Assembly (NCBI GenBank): GCA_900549955.1
Contig: URQH01000018.1
Span: 1 to 35,348 of the forward strand
DNA from: an uncultured Eubacteriales bacterium
GTDB taxonomy: Bacteria > Bacillota > Clostridia > Christensenellales > CAG-138
Direction of reading: 5' to 3'
DNA length: 35,348 bases
The notes under the pieces were generated by a model. It ran no database searches. It was not told the DNA's origin and saw only the letters and a list, made by a program, of their open reading frames with translations. The position numbers and the translations under genes are program-made. How positions within the stretch are numbered: the stretch's first letter is position 1; each line of letters starts with the position of its first letter. Positions 14,934-23,639 of this stretch are shown piece after piece.

Positions 14934-15389
14934 TCATTTCATCATGCTCTGGAACTTGCGCACCACTTCCTGCGCCGCGCGGGCATCATGAATGGCGATA
15001 AAGACAGTGTTGTCGCCCGCAATCGTACCCAGGACTTCCGGCCATTTGAGCGAATCGATCGCCTCTCCGGCCGCCGACGCGCTGCCCGTGATGGTCTTGA
15101 CCACGATCAGGTTCCCGGCCGAGGCCACCGACAACACGCAGTTGGCAAACATCTGGATAAACCGTTCCTGCAGATCCGCCTCGGCTTTCTCCACCGTCGC
15201 ATACCGGTAACGCCCCTCCGGTGTCAACACCTTGATGAGGCGCAGCTCCTTGATGTCGCGCGAAACCGTGGCCTGTGTGACCGTAAACCCATGCTCCCCC
15301 AGCGCACGCGCCAGCTCTTCCTGGGTTTCAATGTTCTGCCCCGCGATTAGTTTTGTAATCATCGCATGCCGTTTTGCCTTTACCGCCAT
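14934..15389 (-). CDS. argR: Arginine repressor ArgR/AhrC
   Basis: ArgR is a hexameric regulator that senses arginine to control its synthesis and breakdown. The 151-aa protein has an N-terminal winged helix with the specific motif VTQATVSRDIKELRLIK and a C-terminal oligomerisation/arginine domain with GTIAGDNTVFIAIHD. The length is normal. GGAGGGGGAG precedes the ATG. The gene is in the tlyA/nadK/argR/recN cluster found widely in Firmicutes. No clear ARG box was identified in the window. Confidence 0.97.
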   Translation of the reverse strand: MAVKAKRHAMITKLIAGQNIETQEELARALGEHGFTVTQATVSRDIKELRLIKVLTPEGRYRYATVEKAEADLQERFIQMFANCVLSVASAGNLIVVKTITGSASAAGEAIDSLKWPEVLGTIAGDNTVFIAIHDARAAQEVVRKFQSMMK

Positions 15390-15417
15390 CTCGGTACTCC
15401 CCCTCCGATTTGAACAA

Positions 15418-16209
15418 TTAGGAAAGCTTCTTACGGATCAAAGAATATAGGTCGTTGTGTCCAAACCGGATAAACAGGCACCGGCGCTCGGCGCCCGTGA
15501 CGCAAATGGCGTCCCCGCTTTGCACCTCGCAAATGCGCGCGCCATCGATGGACACGACCCCGCTCCCGGCCACCGAAAACCGGATCTGTGCGTCCGCCGC
15601 CGTTACGATGGGCCGGATGTACAGGGTATGCGGGCAGACGGTCGTAACGGCAATCGCGTCCAGGCCGCCCGCAAGAATGGGGCCGCCGGCGGACAGCGAA
15701 TATGCGGTCGAGCCCGTCGGCGTGGCGGCTATGACGCCGTCGCAGAACACGTTGCCAACCAGCGCGCCGTCGATCGTGATGCCGATCTCCGCCGTGCCGG
15801 AAAAGGAACGCTTGAACACGAGCACGTCGTTCAGACAGTGCAGCGGCGGCTCATCGTTGATCGTACAGCGGAGCATCATGCGCCGCTCAATCGTGTAATC
15901 CCCGTCGAGCAAGCGGGTAAGCGCCGTTTCAAACGCCTCCTGCGTCACTTCCGACAAGAACCCGACGCGGCCGAGGTTTACGCCAAGCAGCGGGATCTTC
16001 CGGGCGGAAGCCGCGTCCGCATAGCGCAGCAGAGAACCATCGCCGCCCACGACGACCAGCGCATCCGGCGCCGCGTCCAGCGAGAGCAGCATCCCCGCCT
16101 CTTCCACGGACACGCAGCCCAAGCCGCGCGCCCCGGCAAGCTGCATGAGCCTGTCGCGCACGGCAAACGCGCCTTCTTTCAGTGGATTTACGGCAAAACC
16201 GATTTGCAT
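15418..16209 (-). CDS. nadK: NAD kinase
   Basis: NadK phosphorylates NAD to NADP in the cytoplasm. The 263-aa protein shows the phosphate-site motif VVVGGDGSLLRYA, then GVNLGRVGFLSE, CLNDVLVFK and the hallmark TPTGSTAYSLSAGGPI. All key positions are present. The ATG follows GGAGCGGTG. It is the first gene of nadK-argR-recN with its own promoter at 16243-16271, although tlyA is only about 100 bases upstream. Confidence 0.98.
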   Translation of the reverse strand: MQIGFAVNPLKEGAFAVRDRLMQLAGARGLGCVSVEEAGMLLSLDAAPDALVVVGGDGSLLRYADAASARKIPLLGVNLGRVGFLSEVTQEAFETALTRLLDGDYTIERRMMLRCTINDEPPLHCLNDVLVFKRSFSGTAEIGITIDGALVGNVFCDGVIAATPTGSTAYSLSAGGPILAGGLDAIAVTTVCPHTLYIRPIVTAADAQIRFSVAGSGVVSIDGARICEVQSGDAICVTGAERRCLFIRFGHNDLYSLIRKKLS

Positions 16210-16242
16210 GCCACCGCTCCGTTTCCTTCGTGTATATGGTTC

Positions 16243-16271
16243 AGTATACCGCGCTGTGGCTGTGATTACAA
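16243..16271 (-). promoter_or_regulatory. sigma-A promoter of nadK-argR-recN
   Basis: On the minus strand TTGTAA (16266-16271) and TATACT (16243-16248) are 17 bases apart, in the AT-rich gap between tlyA and nadK. Confidence 0.85.
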
Positions 16272-16307
16272 GCTAAAAAATGTATAAAAAGCTGAGAATA
16301 TGCAAAT

Positions 16308-17120
16308 TTATGCGTGCTGCGAGACACGTGCATGCGCCTCTGTGACGACGGCGTGCACCGCAGCCGCGTCCAGGCAGGCGCCCTGCTGCCCCGATTTCTT
16401 CAAATACAACAGGAATTCTATGTTCCCCTTGGGGCCCGTGATCGGCGAATAGTGGAGGCCGCACACGGCATAGCCGGCAGACCTGGCAAACTCCACCATC
16501 GCAGCGCACACGGCAACATGCACGCCTGCGTCGCGCACCACGCCGTGCTTGCCCACCTCTGCACGTCCCGCCTCAAACTGCGGCTTGATGAGCGCGACCA
16601 CACCGGCCCCCTCGGCCAGGCACGGCAGCAGCGGCGGCAAAATCAGTCGCAGCGAGATGAAGGACACGTCGATGGAGGCAAACGCCGCCGGCCGTTCGAA
16701 CCAGCCCGGCTCCATATACCGCGCGTTCATGCGCTCCATGACGGTCACGCGGGGATCGTTGCGCAGCTTCCAGTCCAGCTGGCCATATCCCACGTCGATC
16801 GCGCAGACGTGCGCTGCGCCATGTTGCAGCATGCAGTCGGTAAACCCGCCGGTAGACGCGCCGATGTCCAGCGCAAACGCCCCCGTGAGGTCGATCGGGA
16901 AGACGTCGAGCGCCTGTTGCAGCTTCAGCCCGCCGCGGCTGACAAACGGCACCGGGTTTTCGCGCACCTCCACCGCCGCCCCGTCCGGCACCAAAGCGCC
17001 GGCCTTGCCAGCCCGCACGCCATCGACAAACACCACGCCCGCCATGACCAGCGCGCGCGCCTTTTCCCGGCTCGCAGCCAGGCCGCGTTCCACCAGCACC
17101 AGATCGATGCGTTCGCTCAT
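16308..17120 (-). CDS. tlyA: TlyA/YqxC family rRNA 2'-O-methyltransferase
   Basis: TlyA methylates 2'-hydroxyls of 16S and 23S rRNA in characterised species; older annotation calls it hemolysin A. The 270-aa protein has an N-terminal S4 RNA-binding domain (RIDLVLVERGLAASREKARA) and an FtsJ-like methyltransferase domain with SAM motif ALDIGASTGGFTDCML, then IDVGYGQL, IDVSFISLRLILP and ALIKPQFEAGR. It overlaps the dxs stop by four bases, a conserved pairing. Exact modification targets here cannot be read from sequence. Confidence 0.95.
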   Translation of the reverse strand: MSERIDLVLVERGLAASREKARALVMAGVVFVDGVRAGKAGALVPDGAAVEVRENPVPFVSRGGLKLQQALDVFPIDLTGAFALDIGASTGGFTDCMLQHGAAHVCAIDVGYGQLDWKLRNDPRVTVMERMNARYMEPGWFERPAAFASIDVSFISLRLILPPLLPCLAEGAGVVALIKPQFEAGRAEVGKHGVVRDAGVHVAVCAAMVEFARSAGYAVCGLHYSPITGPKGNIEFLLYLKKSGQQGACLDAAAVHAVVTEAHARVSQHA

Positions 17121-18940
17121 ACGCCCTCCAGAATGATGCGTCTCAGCCGCTCCGCCGTCAACCCATAGCGTGCGCGCTGCTGCGCCACCGTCCCCTGTGC
17201 CACCGGCTCGTTGGGCACGCCCAACGCTACGACCGGCAGCGGTGAAAGCGCGGCCTGCATGCGCGTGCCAAAGCTCACCACGCCATCTTCCAGGGTGATG
17301 ACGCGCGCCGCGCGGCCGCGCAGCGCATCCAGTGCCGTCTCATCCAGCGCGTGCAAAAACCGCGCGTTGAGCAGGCCGGCGCCCGTCTCCTGCGCCACCG
17401 GCAGCGCGAGCTCCAGCATGCAGCCGGTCGCGACGATCGTGACCTCCTGCACCGGCAGCCACGTCTCCCACCGGCCAAAGGTGAGCGGTTCGCACGCTTC
17501 CCGGCGCATGAGGCTGCCGCGGTTGTACCGGATGGCGGCCGGCTCCCCGCGGGACACCGCCATCTCCAGCATCGCTTCCAGCTCCTGCTGCGTGGCGGGG
17601 GAATAGATCGCCATGCCCGGCATGGCCGTCAGATAGGCGACGTCATAGATCCCCTGGTGCGTCTCGCCGTCCTCGCCGACGAGCCCGGCGCGGTCCAGCG
17701 CGCACACCACGGGCAGCCGCTGCAGGCAGACGTCGTGCAACAGCTGATCGTAACTGCGCTGCAAAAACGAAGAATAGATGGCCACGACCGGGCGCAATCC
17801 GCCCGCGGCCATGCCGGCCGCCATGGTCACCGCATGCTGCTCAGCGATCCCCACGTCAAAAAACCGATCCGGATACCGCCTGGCAAACCGTGTCAGCCCC
17901 GTGCCGCTCGGCATGGCGGCAGACACGGCGACGATCCGGTCGTCCCTTTCGGCCAGGCGTTCCAGCGCCTCGCCAAAGACCTCGGAATTGCTTTTGCGCG
18001 GCGCTTCCGCCGCCCCGTCCGGGCGATGCGGCGGCACGCCGTGAAACCGCTCCGGGTTCTGCTCCGCCGGCGCATACCCGCGTCCCTTCTGCGTGACGGC
18101 GTGGACGATCACGGGCCGCCGCAGCGCACGGGCGCGCCGCAGCACGCGCGTCAGCTCCCGTACGTCGTGCCCGTCGATCGGGCCCAGATAGGTGAACCCC
18201 ATTTCCTCAAACAACAGGTGCGGCAGCAGGAAGTTTTTGACGCGGTTTTTGAAATCTTCCATGTGGCGCGACAGCCAGCGCCCGACGGGCCCGGTGTCCA
18301 GCAGGCGCACCAGGCCGCGCTTAAAGCGCACATAGCCCTGGCTCGTGCGCATATTGGTCAGCGACTGCCGCAGCGAGCCCACGTTCGCAGCGATGGACAT
18401 GTCGTTGTCGTTGAGCACCACCACGAGCGGCAGGTTCGACTCGCCCGCGTCGTTCAGCGCCTCAAACGCCATGCCGCCGGACAGCGCGCCGTCGCCAATG
18501 AGCGCCACGGCCGTGCCGTCTATGCCCCGCAAGCGCATCGCCCGCGCCATGCCGAGCGCCGCCGAGACGGACGTGCTGGCATGCCCGGTGTTGAACGCAT
18601 CGTACCCGCTCTCCTCACGCTTGGGAAACCCGCTGATGCCGCCCTCGGTGCGCAGCGTGTCAAACCGCGCGTTGCGGCCTGTCAGCAGCTTGTGCGCATA
18701 GGCCTGATGTCCCACGTCGAACACCAGCCGGTCTTCCGGCTTGCAAAACACGCGGTGCATGGCGATGATCAGCTCCACCGCGCCCAGGCTGGAGGCCAGG
18801 TGCCCGCCGTTTTCACAGACCACGTCGATCATGCGCGCACGCAATTCGCCCGCCAGCGCGTCCAACGCGCTGTCGGGCAGTTTCAAAAAGTCCTCTATCC
18901 CGTTGAGGCCGCTGAGCAGCGGATACTGCCGTCTTTCCAT
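17117..18940 (-). CDS. dxs: 1-deoxy-D-xylulose-5-phosphate synthase
   Basis: Dxs condenses pyruvate and glyceraldehyde-3-phosphate using thiamine diphosphate, the first step of the MEP isoprenoid route. The 607-aa protein shows GGHLASSLGAVELIIAMH, FDVGHQAYAHKLLTGR, the thiamine motif IGDGALSGGMAFEALNDAG, and VGIAEQHAVTMAAGMA with the pyrimidine-domain HDVCLQRLPVV. ATG at 18938-18940 is chosen over a frame open 30 codons further upstream, because the family starts near SGLNGIEDF and AGGA lies before it. ispA upstream supplies the next stage of the same pathway. Confidence 0.97.
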   Translation of the reverse strand: MERRQYPLLSGLNGIEDFLKLPDSALDALAGELRARMIDVVCENGGHLASSLGAVELIIAMHRVFCKPEDRLVFDVGHQAYAHKLLTGRNARFDTLRTEGGISGFPKREESGYDAFNTGHASTSVSAALGMARAMRLRGIDGTAVALIGDGALSGGMAFEALNDAGESNLPLVVVLNDNDMSIAANVGSLRQSLTNMRTSQGYVRFKRGLVRLLDTGPVGRWLSRHMEDFKNRVKNFLLPHLLFEEMGFTYLGPIDGHDVRELTRVLRRARALRRPVIVHAVTQKGRGYAPAEQNPERFHGVPPHRPDGAAEAPRKSNSEVFGEALERLAERDDRIVAVSAAMPSGTGLTRFARRYPDRFFDVGIAEQHAVTMAAGMAAGGLRPVVAIYSSFLQRSYDQLLHDVCLQRLPVVCALDRAGLVGEDGETHQGIYDVAYLTAMPGMAIYSPATQQELEAMLEMAVSRGEPAAIRYNRGSLMRREACEPLTFGRWETWLPVQEVTIVATGCMLELALPVAQETGAGLLNARFLHALDETALDALRGRAARVITLEDGVVSFGTRMQAALSPLPVVALGVPNEPVAQGTVAQQRARYGLTAERLRRIILEGV

Positions 18941-19020
18941 ACGTTTCAAATCCTGTTGCAATGGGAAACGCTCCCTGTCCAACGCGCGGGCGCGGCCAAG
19001 GCATGCATTCGCCGCCCGAC

Positions 19021-19050
19021 AGTATACCATGGGCGGTTCGGCTTTGGCAA
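19021..19050 (-). promoter_or_regulatory. sigma-A promoter of dxs-tlyA
   Basis: On the minus strand TTGCCA (19045-19050) and TATACT (19021-19026) are 18 bases apart. It begins eight bases after the ispA stop and 80 bases before dxs. Confidence 0.75.
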
Positions 19051-19057
19051 GGCGGCA

Positions 19058-19909
19058 CTACCGCGACCGGGTGAGCGTCCGTTGCACCAGTTCGGTCAGA
19101 AACTCGCGGTCGCCGTCGATCTGGCCAAGCGCCGTCACCGCCGCCCTGGCGGCAATTGCCGCCTCCTCGCGCGCCGGCTCCAGCCCATAGAGCGTCACAA
19201 ACGTGGCCTTGTGCTCCCGCTCGTCCTTGCCAATGCTCTTGCCCAGCTGCGCCGGATCCCCGACCACGTCGAGAATGTCGTCCGTGATCTGGAACAACAG
19301 CCCATAGTGCTCGGCAAAGGACGTCAGCGCCGCCAGGTGGCGCCCCACATCCGGGTTCCCGGCGGAATAGGCGCCGGCCAGGACCGCCGCGCGGATCAGC
19401 GCGCCGGTCTTTTTCGCGTGCATGTCAAACAGGCTCTCCGCGTCGCGCGGGCCGTTGAGGTCCATGCTCTGCCCTGCAACCATATCGAATGCACCGCGGG
19501 TCACGGCTTGCATGACCTTGAGGTTGCCCGTCTGCGACAACACCCAAAACGCCAGCGACAGCAGCCCGTCCCCTGCCAGGATCGCGTTGCCCTCGCCAAA
19601 GGCCTTGTGGGAGCTGGGCTTGCCCCGCCGCATATCGTCGTCGTCCATCGCCGGTAAATCGTCGTGGATCAGCGAATAGGAGTGGATCATCTCCATGGCG
19701 CAGGCGGCCTTGATCGCGTCGGTAGCGGCGCCGCCAAGCAGCTCGCACGCCGCCAGGCAGAGCACCGGCCGCAGGCGCTTGCCGCCGCCCATGAGGCTGT
19801 AAGCCATGCTGTCATACAGCACCGGCGGCGTATCCACCTGGGAAAGCAGCACTTCGAGCATGCTCTCCGTCATCGCGGTATAATATCCCAGGCGCTCGCG
19901 AAAGTCCAT
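19058..19909 (-). CDS. ispA: Farnesyl/geranyl diphosphate synthase (short-chain trans-prenyltransferase)
   Basis: It elongates DMAPP with IPP to C10-C15 (possibly C20) diphosphates for undecaprenyl lipid and quinone precursors. The 283-aa protein has the first aspartate-rich motif DDLPAMDDDD at residues 83-92 and the second, DDILD, at 210-214, with GGGKRLRP and AMEMIHSYSLIH before the first. ATG at 19907-19909 is preferred: AAGGAGG lies seven bases before it, whereas an ATG two codons upstream would touch that site. It starts two bases after the xseB stop, the standard xseA-xseB-ispA order. Confidence 0.95.
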   Translation of the reverse strand: MDFRERLGYYTAMTESMLEVLLSQVDTPPVLYDSMAYSLMGGGKRLRPVLCLAACELLGGAATDAIKAACAMEMIHSYSLIHDDLPAMDDDDMRRGKPSSHKAFGEGNAILAGDGLLSLAFWVLSQTGNLKVMQAVTRGAFDMVAGQSMDLNGPRDAESLFDMHAKKTGALIRAAVLAGAYSAGNPDVGRHLAALTSFAEHYGLLFQITDDILDVVGDPAQLGKSIGKDEREHKATFVTLYGLEPAREEAAIAARAAVTALGQIDGDREFLTELVQRTLTRSR

Positions 19910-19911
19910 GG

Positions 19912-20112
19912 TCATCCCTCCTTCGGGGCGCGCAGCACCGTCAGCTTCTGTTCGTAGCCATCCAGCAACGAAGCGCACACGTCGTGCAGACGCATCCCCT
20001 CCTCATAGAGGCCGATCATCTCTTCCAGGCTCCCCTGCCCGGATTCCAGCGTCTTGACGATCTCCTCCAGCCGTGCCATGGCTTCTTCATAGGTCGGTTG
20101 TCGTTCCTCCAT
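19912..20112 (-). CDS. xseB: Exodeoxyribonuclease VII small subunit
   Basis: XseB forms the small helical subunits of exonuclease VII, which degrades single-stranded DNA in both directions. The 66-aa product is short even for the family but complete: TYEEAMARLEEIVKTLESGQ, then SLEEMIGLYEEGMRLHDVC. It lies 15 bases after xseA. Its last codons contain the Shine-Dalgarno of ispA, so the two are probably translationally coupled. Confidence 0.95.
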   Translation of the reverse strand: MEERQPTYEEAMARLEEIVKTLESGQGSLEEMIGLYEEGMRLHDVCASLLDGYEQKLTVLRAPKEG

Positions 20113-20127
20113 GGTCAGAACTCCTTT

Positions 20128-21348
20128 TCAGTCTTGATTGGCCAGCTCCACGCCGGTGACGCGCGCGGCCACGCTGCCGTCGTGCAGTTGCACGGTCAAA
20201 TCCATACCTGCGCGCGCTTCCCGGGCAGAGGTAAGCACCTGCCCGCCGTGCCGCACGAGCGCGTATCCCCGGCCCAGCACCGCGCCCGGATCCAGCGCGG
20301 CCAGCCCCGCATGCAGCCGTCCCAACCGCTCCCGCTCTGCCGACAGGCGCGCATCCATCCCGTGGGACAGTGCCTGCCGCGCCGCGTCCAGCCGGAAGCG
20401 GGCATCGGCCAGCCGGCGGTCCACCGCGTGAAAGCCGGCGCTGTGCAGCAGCAGTGCAAGACGGTCCCGCCGGCGGGTCAGCCCCGTGCCGAGCGACTGC
20501 CTCAGCCGGCTGTCCAGCGCCGCCAGTGCGGCAACGCAATCTTCATACGCCGGCACCGCCAACTCCGCCGCAGCCGAAGGCGTGGGCGCACGCAGATCGG
20601 CCACAAAATCCGCAATCGTGAAATCCGTCTCATGCCCCACCGCGCTGATGACCGGGATTGCGCTGTCAAAGATGGCCTGCGCCACCACCGGCTCGTTGAA
20701 GGCAAACAGATCCTCCATGCTGCCGCCGCCCCGGCCCACGATCAGCACATCCGCCGCGCCCGCCTCGTTCATGGCGCGGATGCCCGCCGCAATCTCCTCC
20801 GCCGCGCCGGCGCCCTGCACCCGCACCGGGCACAGGCAGATGGGCATGCCCGGGAACCGGCGCCCGATGATCTGCAGCACGTCCTGAATGGCCGCGCCCG
20901 TGCCGGAAGTCACCACGCCGACGCAACGCGGCAAAAACGGGATAGGCTTTTTATGTTCCGGTGCAAAATACCCCTCGCGCTCCAGCGTCTCCTTGAGCTT
21001 GAGAAAGCGCGCGTACAGCGCGCCCTCGCCCTCGCGCTCCATCGTCTGGGCATAGACCTGAAAGCTGCCATCGCGCGTATACAGTGCGGCATAGCCGTTC
21101 ACGCGCACCTGCATGCCGTCCTCCGGGCGGAAGCCCAGGCGCATCGCCTGGCTCTTAAACATGACGCAGCGCACGAGCGCGCCCTCGTCCTTGAGCGAAA
21201 AATACAGGTGTCCGGAGCTGTGGCGCTTAAACCCGCTGAGCTCGCCGCGCACGGCCAGGCTGCCCAGGCGCGCATCGCGCCCCAGCAAGGCGTTGACATA
21301 GGCGTTCAGCTCCGAAACCGAAAAGACCATTGGGGGCGTCTCAGCCAC
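20128..21348 (-). CDS. xseA: Exodeoxyribonuclease VII large subunit
   Basis: XseA is the catalytic subunit of exonuclease VII. The 406-aa protein has an N-terminal OB fold (SVSELNAYVNALLGRD, LAVRGELSGFK, HLYFSLKDE), the catalytic domain (GVVTSGTGAAIQDVL, LIVGRGGGSMEDLFAFN, VISAVGHETDFTIADFVAD) and a C-terminal helical region ending GRGYALVRHGGQVL. A GTG start at 21346-21348 is chosen because GAGGGGA lies six bases before it. It overlaps the stop of the upstream Kae1-like gene. An ATG six codons later has no ribosome site. Confidence 0.95.
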   Translation of the reverse strand: MAETPPMVFSVSELNAYVNALLGRDARLGSLAVRGELSGFKRHSSGHLYFSLKDEGALVRCVMFKSQAMRLGFRPEDGMQVRVNGYAALYTRDGSFQVYAQTMEREGEGALYARFLKLKETLEREGYFAPEHKKPIPFLPRCVGVVTSGTGAAIQDVLQIIGRRFPGMPICLCPVRVQGAGAAEEIAAGIRAMNEAGAADVLIVGRGGGSMEDLFAFNEPVVAQAIFDSAIPVISAVGHETDFTIADFVADLRAPTPSAAAELAVPAYEDCVAALAALDSRLRQSLGTGLTRRRDRLALLLHSAGFHAVDRRLADARFRLDAARQALSHGMDARLSAERERLGRLHAGLAALDPGAVLGRGYALVRHGGQVLTSAREARAGMDLTVQLHDGSVAARVTGVELANQD

Positions 21349-22309
21349 GGGGATCCCCTCCCTCTCTGTCCGCCGCCAGCAGCGCCACGCCGACGGCGTT
21401 GTCGCTCGACAACTCGCTGCGGCCAAAATACAGCCGCACGTCCGGCGCAATGCGCGCCGCGAGCAGCTCGCGCAGCAGCGCGCTCGACGCCACGCCGCCG
21501 CTGAGCAGCACCGTGCCGCAGCCGCTTTCGCCCGCGGCCGCCGCCAACAGCTTTGCCAGCGTGCGGGCGAGGCAATCGTACACCGCATAGGCCACGTCCG
21601 CCGGCGGCATGCCGCCCAGAAGCAGGCGCTGCGCGCGCGTCTCCGCCCCGGAGAGCGAGCAGTCCAGTCCGCGCACGGACGCCGGAATCCGGATGGAACG
21701 GTCTTGCGCCTGCCGCGCCAGCGCCTCCAGCGCACGCCCGCACGGAAACGGCAGCCCGGCGGCCACGCCCACGCGGTCTACCAGCTGCCCCGCGTGCAGA
21801 TCGCCGGACCCGCCCAGGCGCACGATCTCCCCAATGTGGCCCCCATGCAGCGTTACACGCAGCAGGTCGGTCGTACCGCCGGACAGATGCACGGCGAGCA
21901 GCGTCCCGCCCGCCAGCAGCGACTCATTCCCAAAGAGCGCCGCACGGAGATGCCCCGCCTGGTGCGTAACAGGCAACAGCGGCACGCCCAGCGCCCCCGC
22001 GGCCGCCGTGGCGGCCAGCCTGCCCGCCAGAAAGACGGGCATATAGGAATCCGGCGCGGCCGTTGGCGCAGCGCTATACGCCACCGCCCCTACCCGCCTG
22101 TCACCAACGGCCTGAAACAGCCGCTCGAGCAGTGCGGGCAGGTTCCGGTTATGCTGGAACAGCGCATCGCTCTGCCGCAGGCCGCGCCCGCCCAGAGGCA
22201 CGGAAAGCACCGCCCTCTCGTCGAGAACGATGCCCTCCCCATCCACACACGCGACCGACGTGGTGTAACAGCTCGTGTCAAACCCCAGAAAACAGCGCTT
22301 GTCCATCAT
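21341..22309 (-). CDS. Kae1/TsaD-like domain protein of unknown function
   Basis: This 322-aa member of the ASKHA/Kae1 superfamily is related to TsaD, the t6A tRNA enzyme. The nucleotide-binding start GFDTSCYTTSVA, the metal-ligand pair His116/His120 (VTHQAGHL) and LLSGGVASSALLREL near the end are conserved. The phosphate motif reads HLSGGTTDLL, where TsaD has SGGHT. These differences suggest a paralogue rather than the housekeeping enzyme. The nusB-xseA position is where such a paralogue sits in many Clostridia (recalled, not searched). Its start overlaps the nusB stop and its end overlaps the xseA start. Function unknown. Confidence 0.85.
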   Translation of the reverse strand: MMDKRCFLGFDTSCYTTSVACVDGEGIVLDERAVLSVPLGGRGLRQSDALFQHNRNLPALLERLFQAVGDRRVGAVAYSAAPTAAPDSYMPVFLAGRLAATAAAGALGVPLLPVTHQAGHLRAALFGNESLLAGGTLLAVHLSGGTTDLLRVTLHGGHIGEIVRLGGSGDLHAGQLVDRVGVAAGLPFPCGRALEALARQAQDRSIRIPASVRGLDCSLSGAETRAQRLLLGGMPPADVAYAVYDCLARTLAKLLAAAAGESGCGTVLLSGGVASSALLRELLAARIAPDVRLYFGRSELSSDNAVGVALLAADREGGDPRG

Positions 22310-22740
22310 TCGCCGCCGGCCGGCACCTCCGGATGTGCGGCGCTCTCCCGTGCTACGACGCCCAGGATCCCGTTGATAAACGCGTATGACTTTTCCCCGC
22401 CATACCGCTTGGCCAGCTCGACCGCCTCGTTGATCGCGGCGCCTGCAGGCACGTCCTCCCGGTAAAGCAGCTCAAACAGCGCCACGCGCAGAATGCACAG
22501 GTCGACCCGCGCAATGCGGTCCAGCGACCAGTCGATGGCGTGCGCGCCAATCAGGCCGTCCAGCTCGGCGGCGTGCGTCTCCACGCCGTCGGCCAGCGCC
22601 TCGGCGAACGCGACATCCTCCGCGCTCAGCGGCTCGGTGACGCCGGATTTTTCCTGCACGGCGTCGGGCGTATCCTCTCCCCCCAACAGGCGGGAGTATG
22701 CCAGTTTCATTGCGACCTCGCGGGCCATCGATCTGCTCAT
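22306..22740 (-). CDS. nusB: Transcription antitermination factor NusB
   Basis: NusB binds boxA RNA with S10 and promotes rRNA antitermination. The 144-aa product is typical: SRSMAREVAMKLAYSRLLGG at the start, then DWSLDRIARVDLCILRVALFELLY, VPAGAAINEAVELAKRYGGEKSYAFINGILG. ATG at 22738-22740 overlaps the upstream stop and follows AAGGGA. It sits after the Asp23/AmaP/DUF2273 genes, a conserved clostridial order. Confidence 0.96.
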   Translation of the reverse strand: MSRSMAREVAMKLAYSRLLGGEDTPDAVQEKSGVTEPLSAEDVAFAEALADGVETHAAELDGLIGAHAIDWSLDRIARVDLCILRVALFELLYREDVPAGAAINEAVELAKRYGGEKSYAFINGILGVVARESAAHPEVPAGGE

Positions 22741-22976
22741 GCGTCGTTTCCCTTGTGAAATACCTTGCCATAGACCCGCCGCGCCAGCGCCTGAAGCCGC
22801 CCGGGGCCGCGCTTGTCCAGTTCGCGCCCCACCGAAAAGCCGCCGCCGGCGAGCAGGCACAGCAACAGCGTGCGCCAAAAGCCGATCGTCAGCAGCAGCA
22901 CCGCGCACAACACGCCGGCCGCAGTGCAGCATACCGTCCATCTGTTTTGCTTGACAAACGCGCGGATCTCGTTCAT
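22737..22976 (-). CDS. DUF2273 small membrane protein
   Basis: This 79-aa membrane protein has one or two close hydrophobic segments (WTVCCTAAGVLCAVLLLTIG and TLLLCLLAGGGFSVG) followed by a basic tail (RELDKRGPGR). DUF2273 proteins recur with Asp23 and AmaP and probably form part of the same envelope module; no molecular activity is established. AGAGGT precedes the ATG. It lies 11 bases after amaP and overlaps the nusB start by four bases. Confidence 0.88.
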   Translation of the reverse strand: MNEIRAFVKQNRWTVCCTAAGVLCAVLLLTIGFWRTLLLCLLAGGGFSVGRELDKRGPGRLQALARRVYGKVFHKGNDA

Positions 22977-22987
22977 GTCCCGACCTC

Positions 22988-23557
22988 TTATTCTACGCGG
23001 GCCACGCTGCCGGCAGGCGCCGCCGACATGCTCTCCACGAGGATGTCGGCACTGATCACGTGCACGCCCGTCAGGCTTTCAATGTACTCCTTCAGGCTCG
23101 TCTGCAGCTCCTCGGTCAGCTTCACCACATCCGTATCCGCCAGCACGAACAGGCGGACGCCGATGGCGATGCCGCCCTCGGCCACGCGGATGGTCGTGAA
23201 ACAGTCGCGCACGCGGCTCTGCGCGCGGCAATGCCGCTGCACCATGCTGTCAATGGCGGGCAGCGTGATGAACGAACCGCCGATGTCGCTCTGCCGGATC
23301 AGCGCCGTGGTCGGCTGCGCGGGCGCCTTCGTCCCGCGGCCGGCAAACAGCAGCTTGATGGCGATGACGAGCAGCACCAGCCCCACGCCGGCAAGGATCA
23401 GCGCGTTCTGCCAGGCATAGTAGAACAGGCCGATAAAATTCTCCACCATCGTCTGCGTAATCAGGCCGGAGGCCACGCCAAACAGCGCAAACGCAAACAC
23501 GACCACGCAGATCAGCAGGATCGCCAGCAGTACGCGATCAAAGATACTGAGTTTCAT
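22988..23557 (-). CDS. amaP: AmaP, membrane anchor of Asp23
   Basis: AmaP tethers Asp23 to the membrane in Staphylococcus aureus. The 189-aa protein has two N-terminal transmembrane segments (VLLAILLICVVVFAFALFGV and ALILAGVGLVLLVIAIKLLF) and a soluble C-terminal domain with an Asp23-like pattern (GGIAIGVRLFVLADTDVVKL, SLKEYIESLTGVHV). The ATG is preceded by GAAAGGAAAT. It follows asp23 after an 82-base gap that contains a GC-rich hairpin. Confidence 0.92.
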   Translation of the reverse strand: MKLSIFDRVLLAILLICVVVFAFALFGVASGLITQTMVENFIGLFYYAWQNALILAGVGLVLLVIAIKLLFAGRGTKAPAQPTTALIRQSDIGGSFITLPAIDSMVQRHCRAQSRVRDCFTTIRVAEGGIAIGVRLFVLADTDVVKLTEELQTSLKEYIESLTGVHVISADILVESMSAAPAGSVARVE

Positions 23558-23592
23558 GCGATGGATTTCCTTTCTTTCGTCTTTCGTAAACA

Positions 23593-23621
23593 GGGCGAGG
23601 CGTATGCGCTACACCCCGCCC
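23593..23621 (-). other. imperfect hairpin between asp23 and amaP
   Basis: GGGCG.GG (23593-23600) can pair with CC.CGCCC (23614-23621) with one mismatch and a 13-base loop. Possible processing site or partial terminator setting a higher level of asp23 than of downstream genes; no good U-run. Confidence 0.35.
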
Positions 23622-23639
23622 AGACCGGCCCCGGCGCGC

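Noticed and set aside
13832..15001. 389-codon plus-strand frame opposite recN and argR
   Set aside because: Same GC-rich antisense shadow; low-complexity Gln/Arg/Leu composition.
17351..19657. 768-codon open frame on the plus strand opposite dxs and ispA
   Set aside because: It is antisense to two clearly coding genes, has no ribosome site, is rich in Arg, His and Gln as expected from GC-rich antisense frames, and matches no family.
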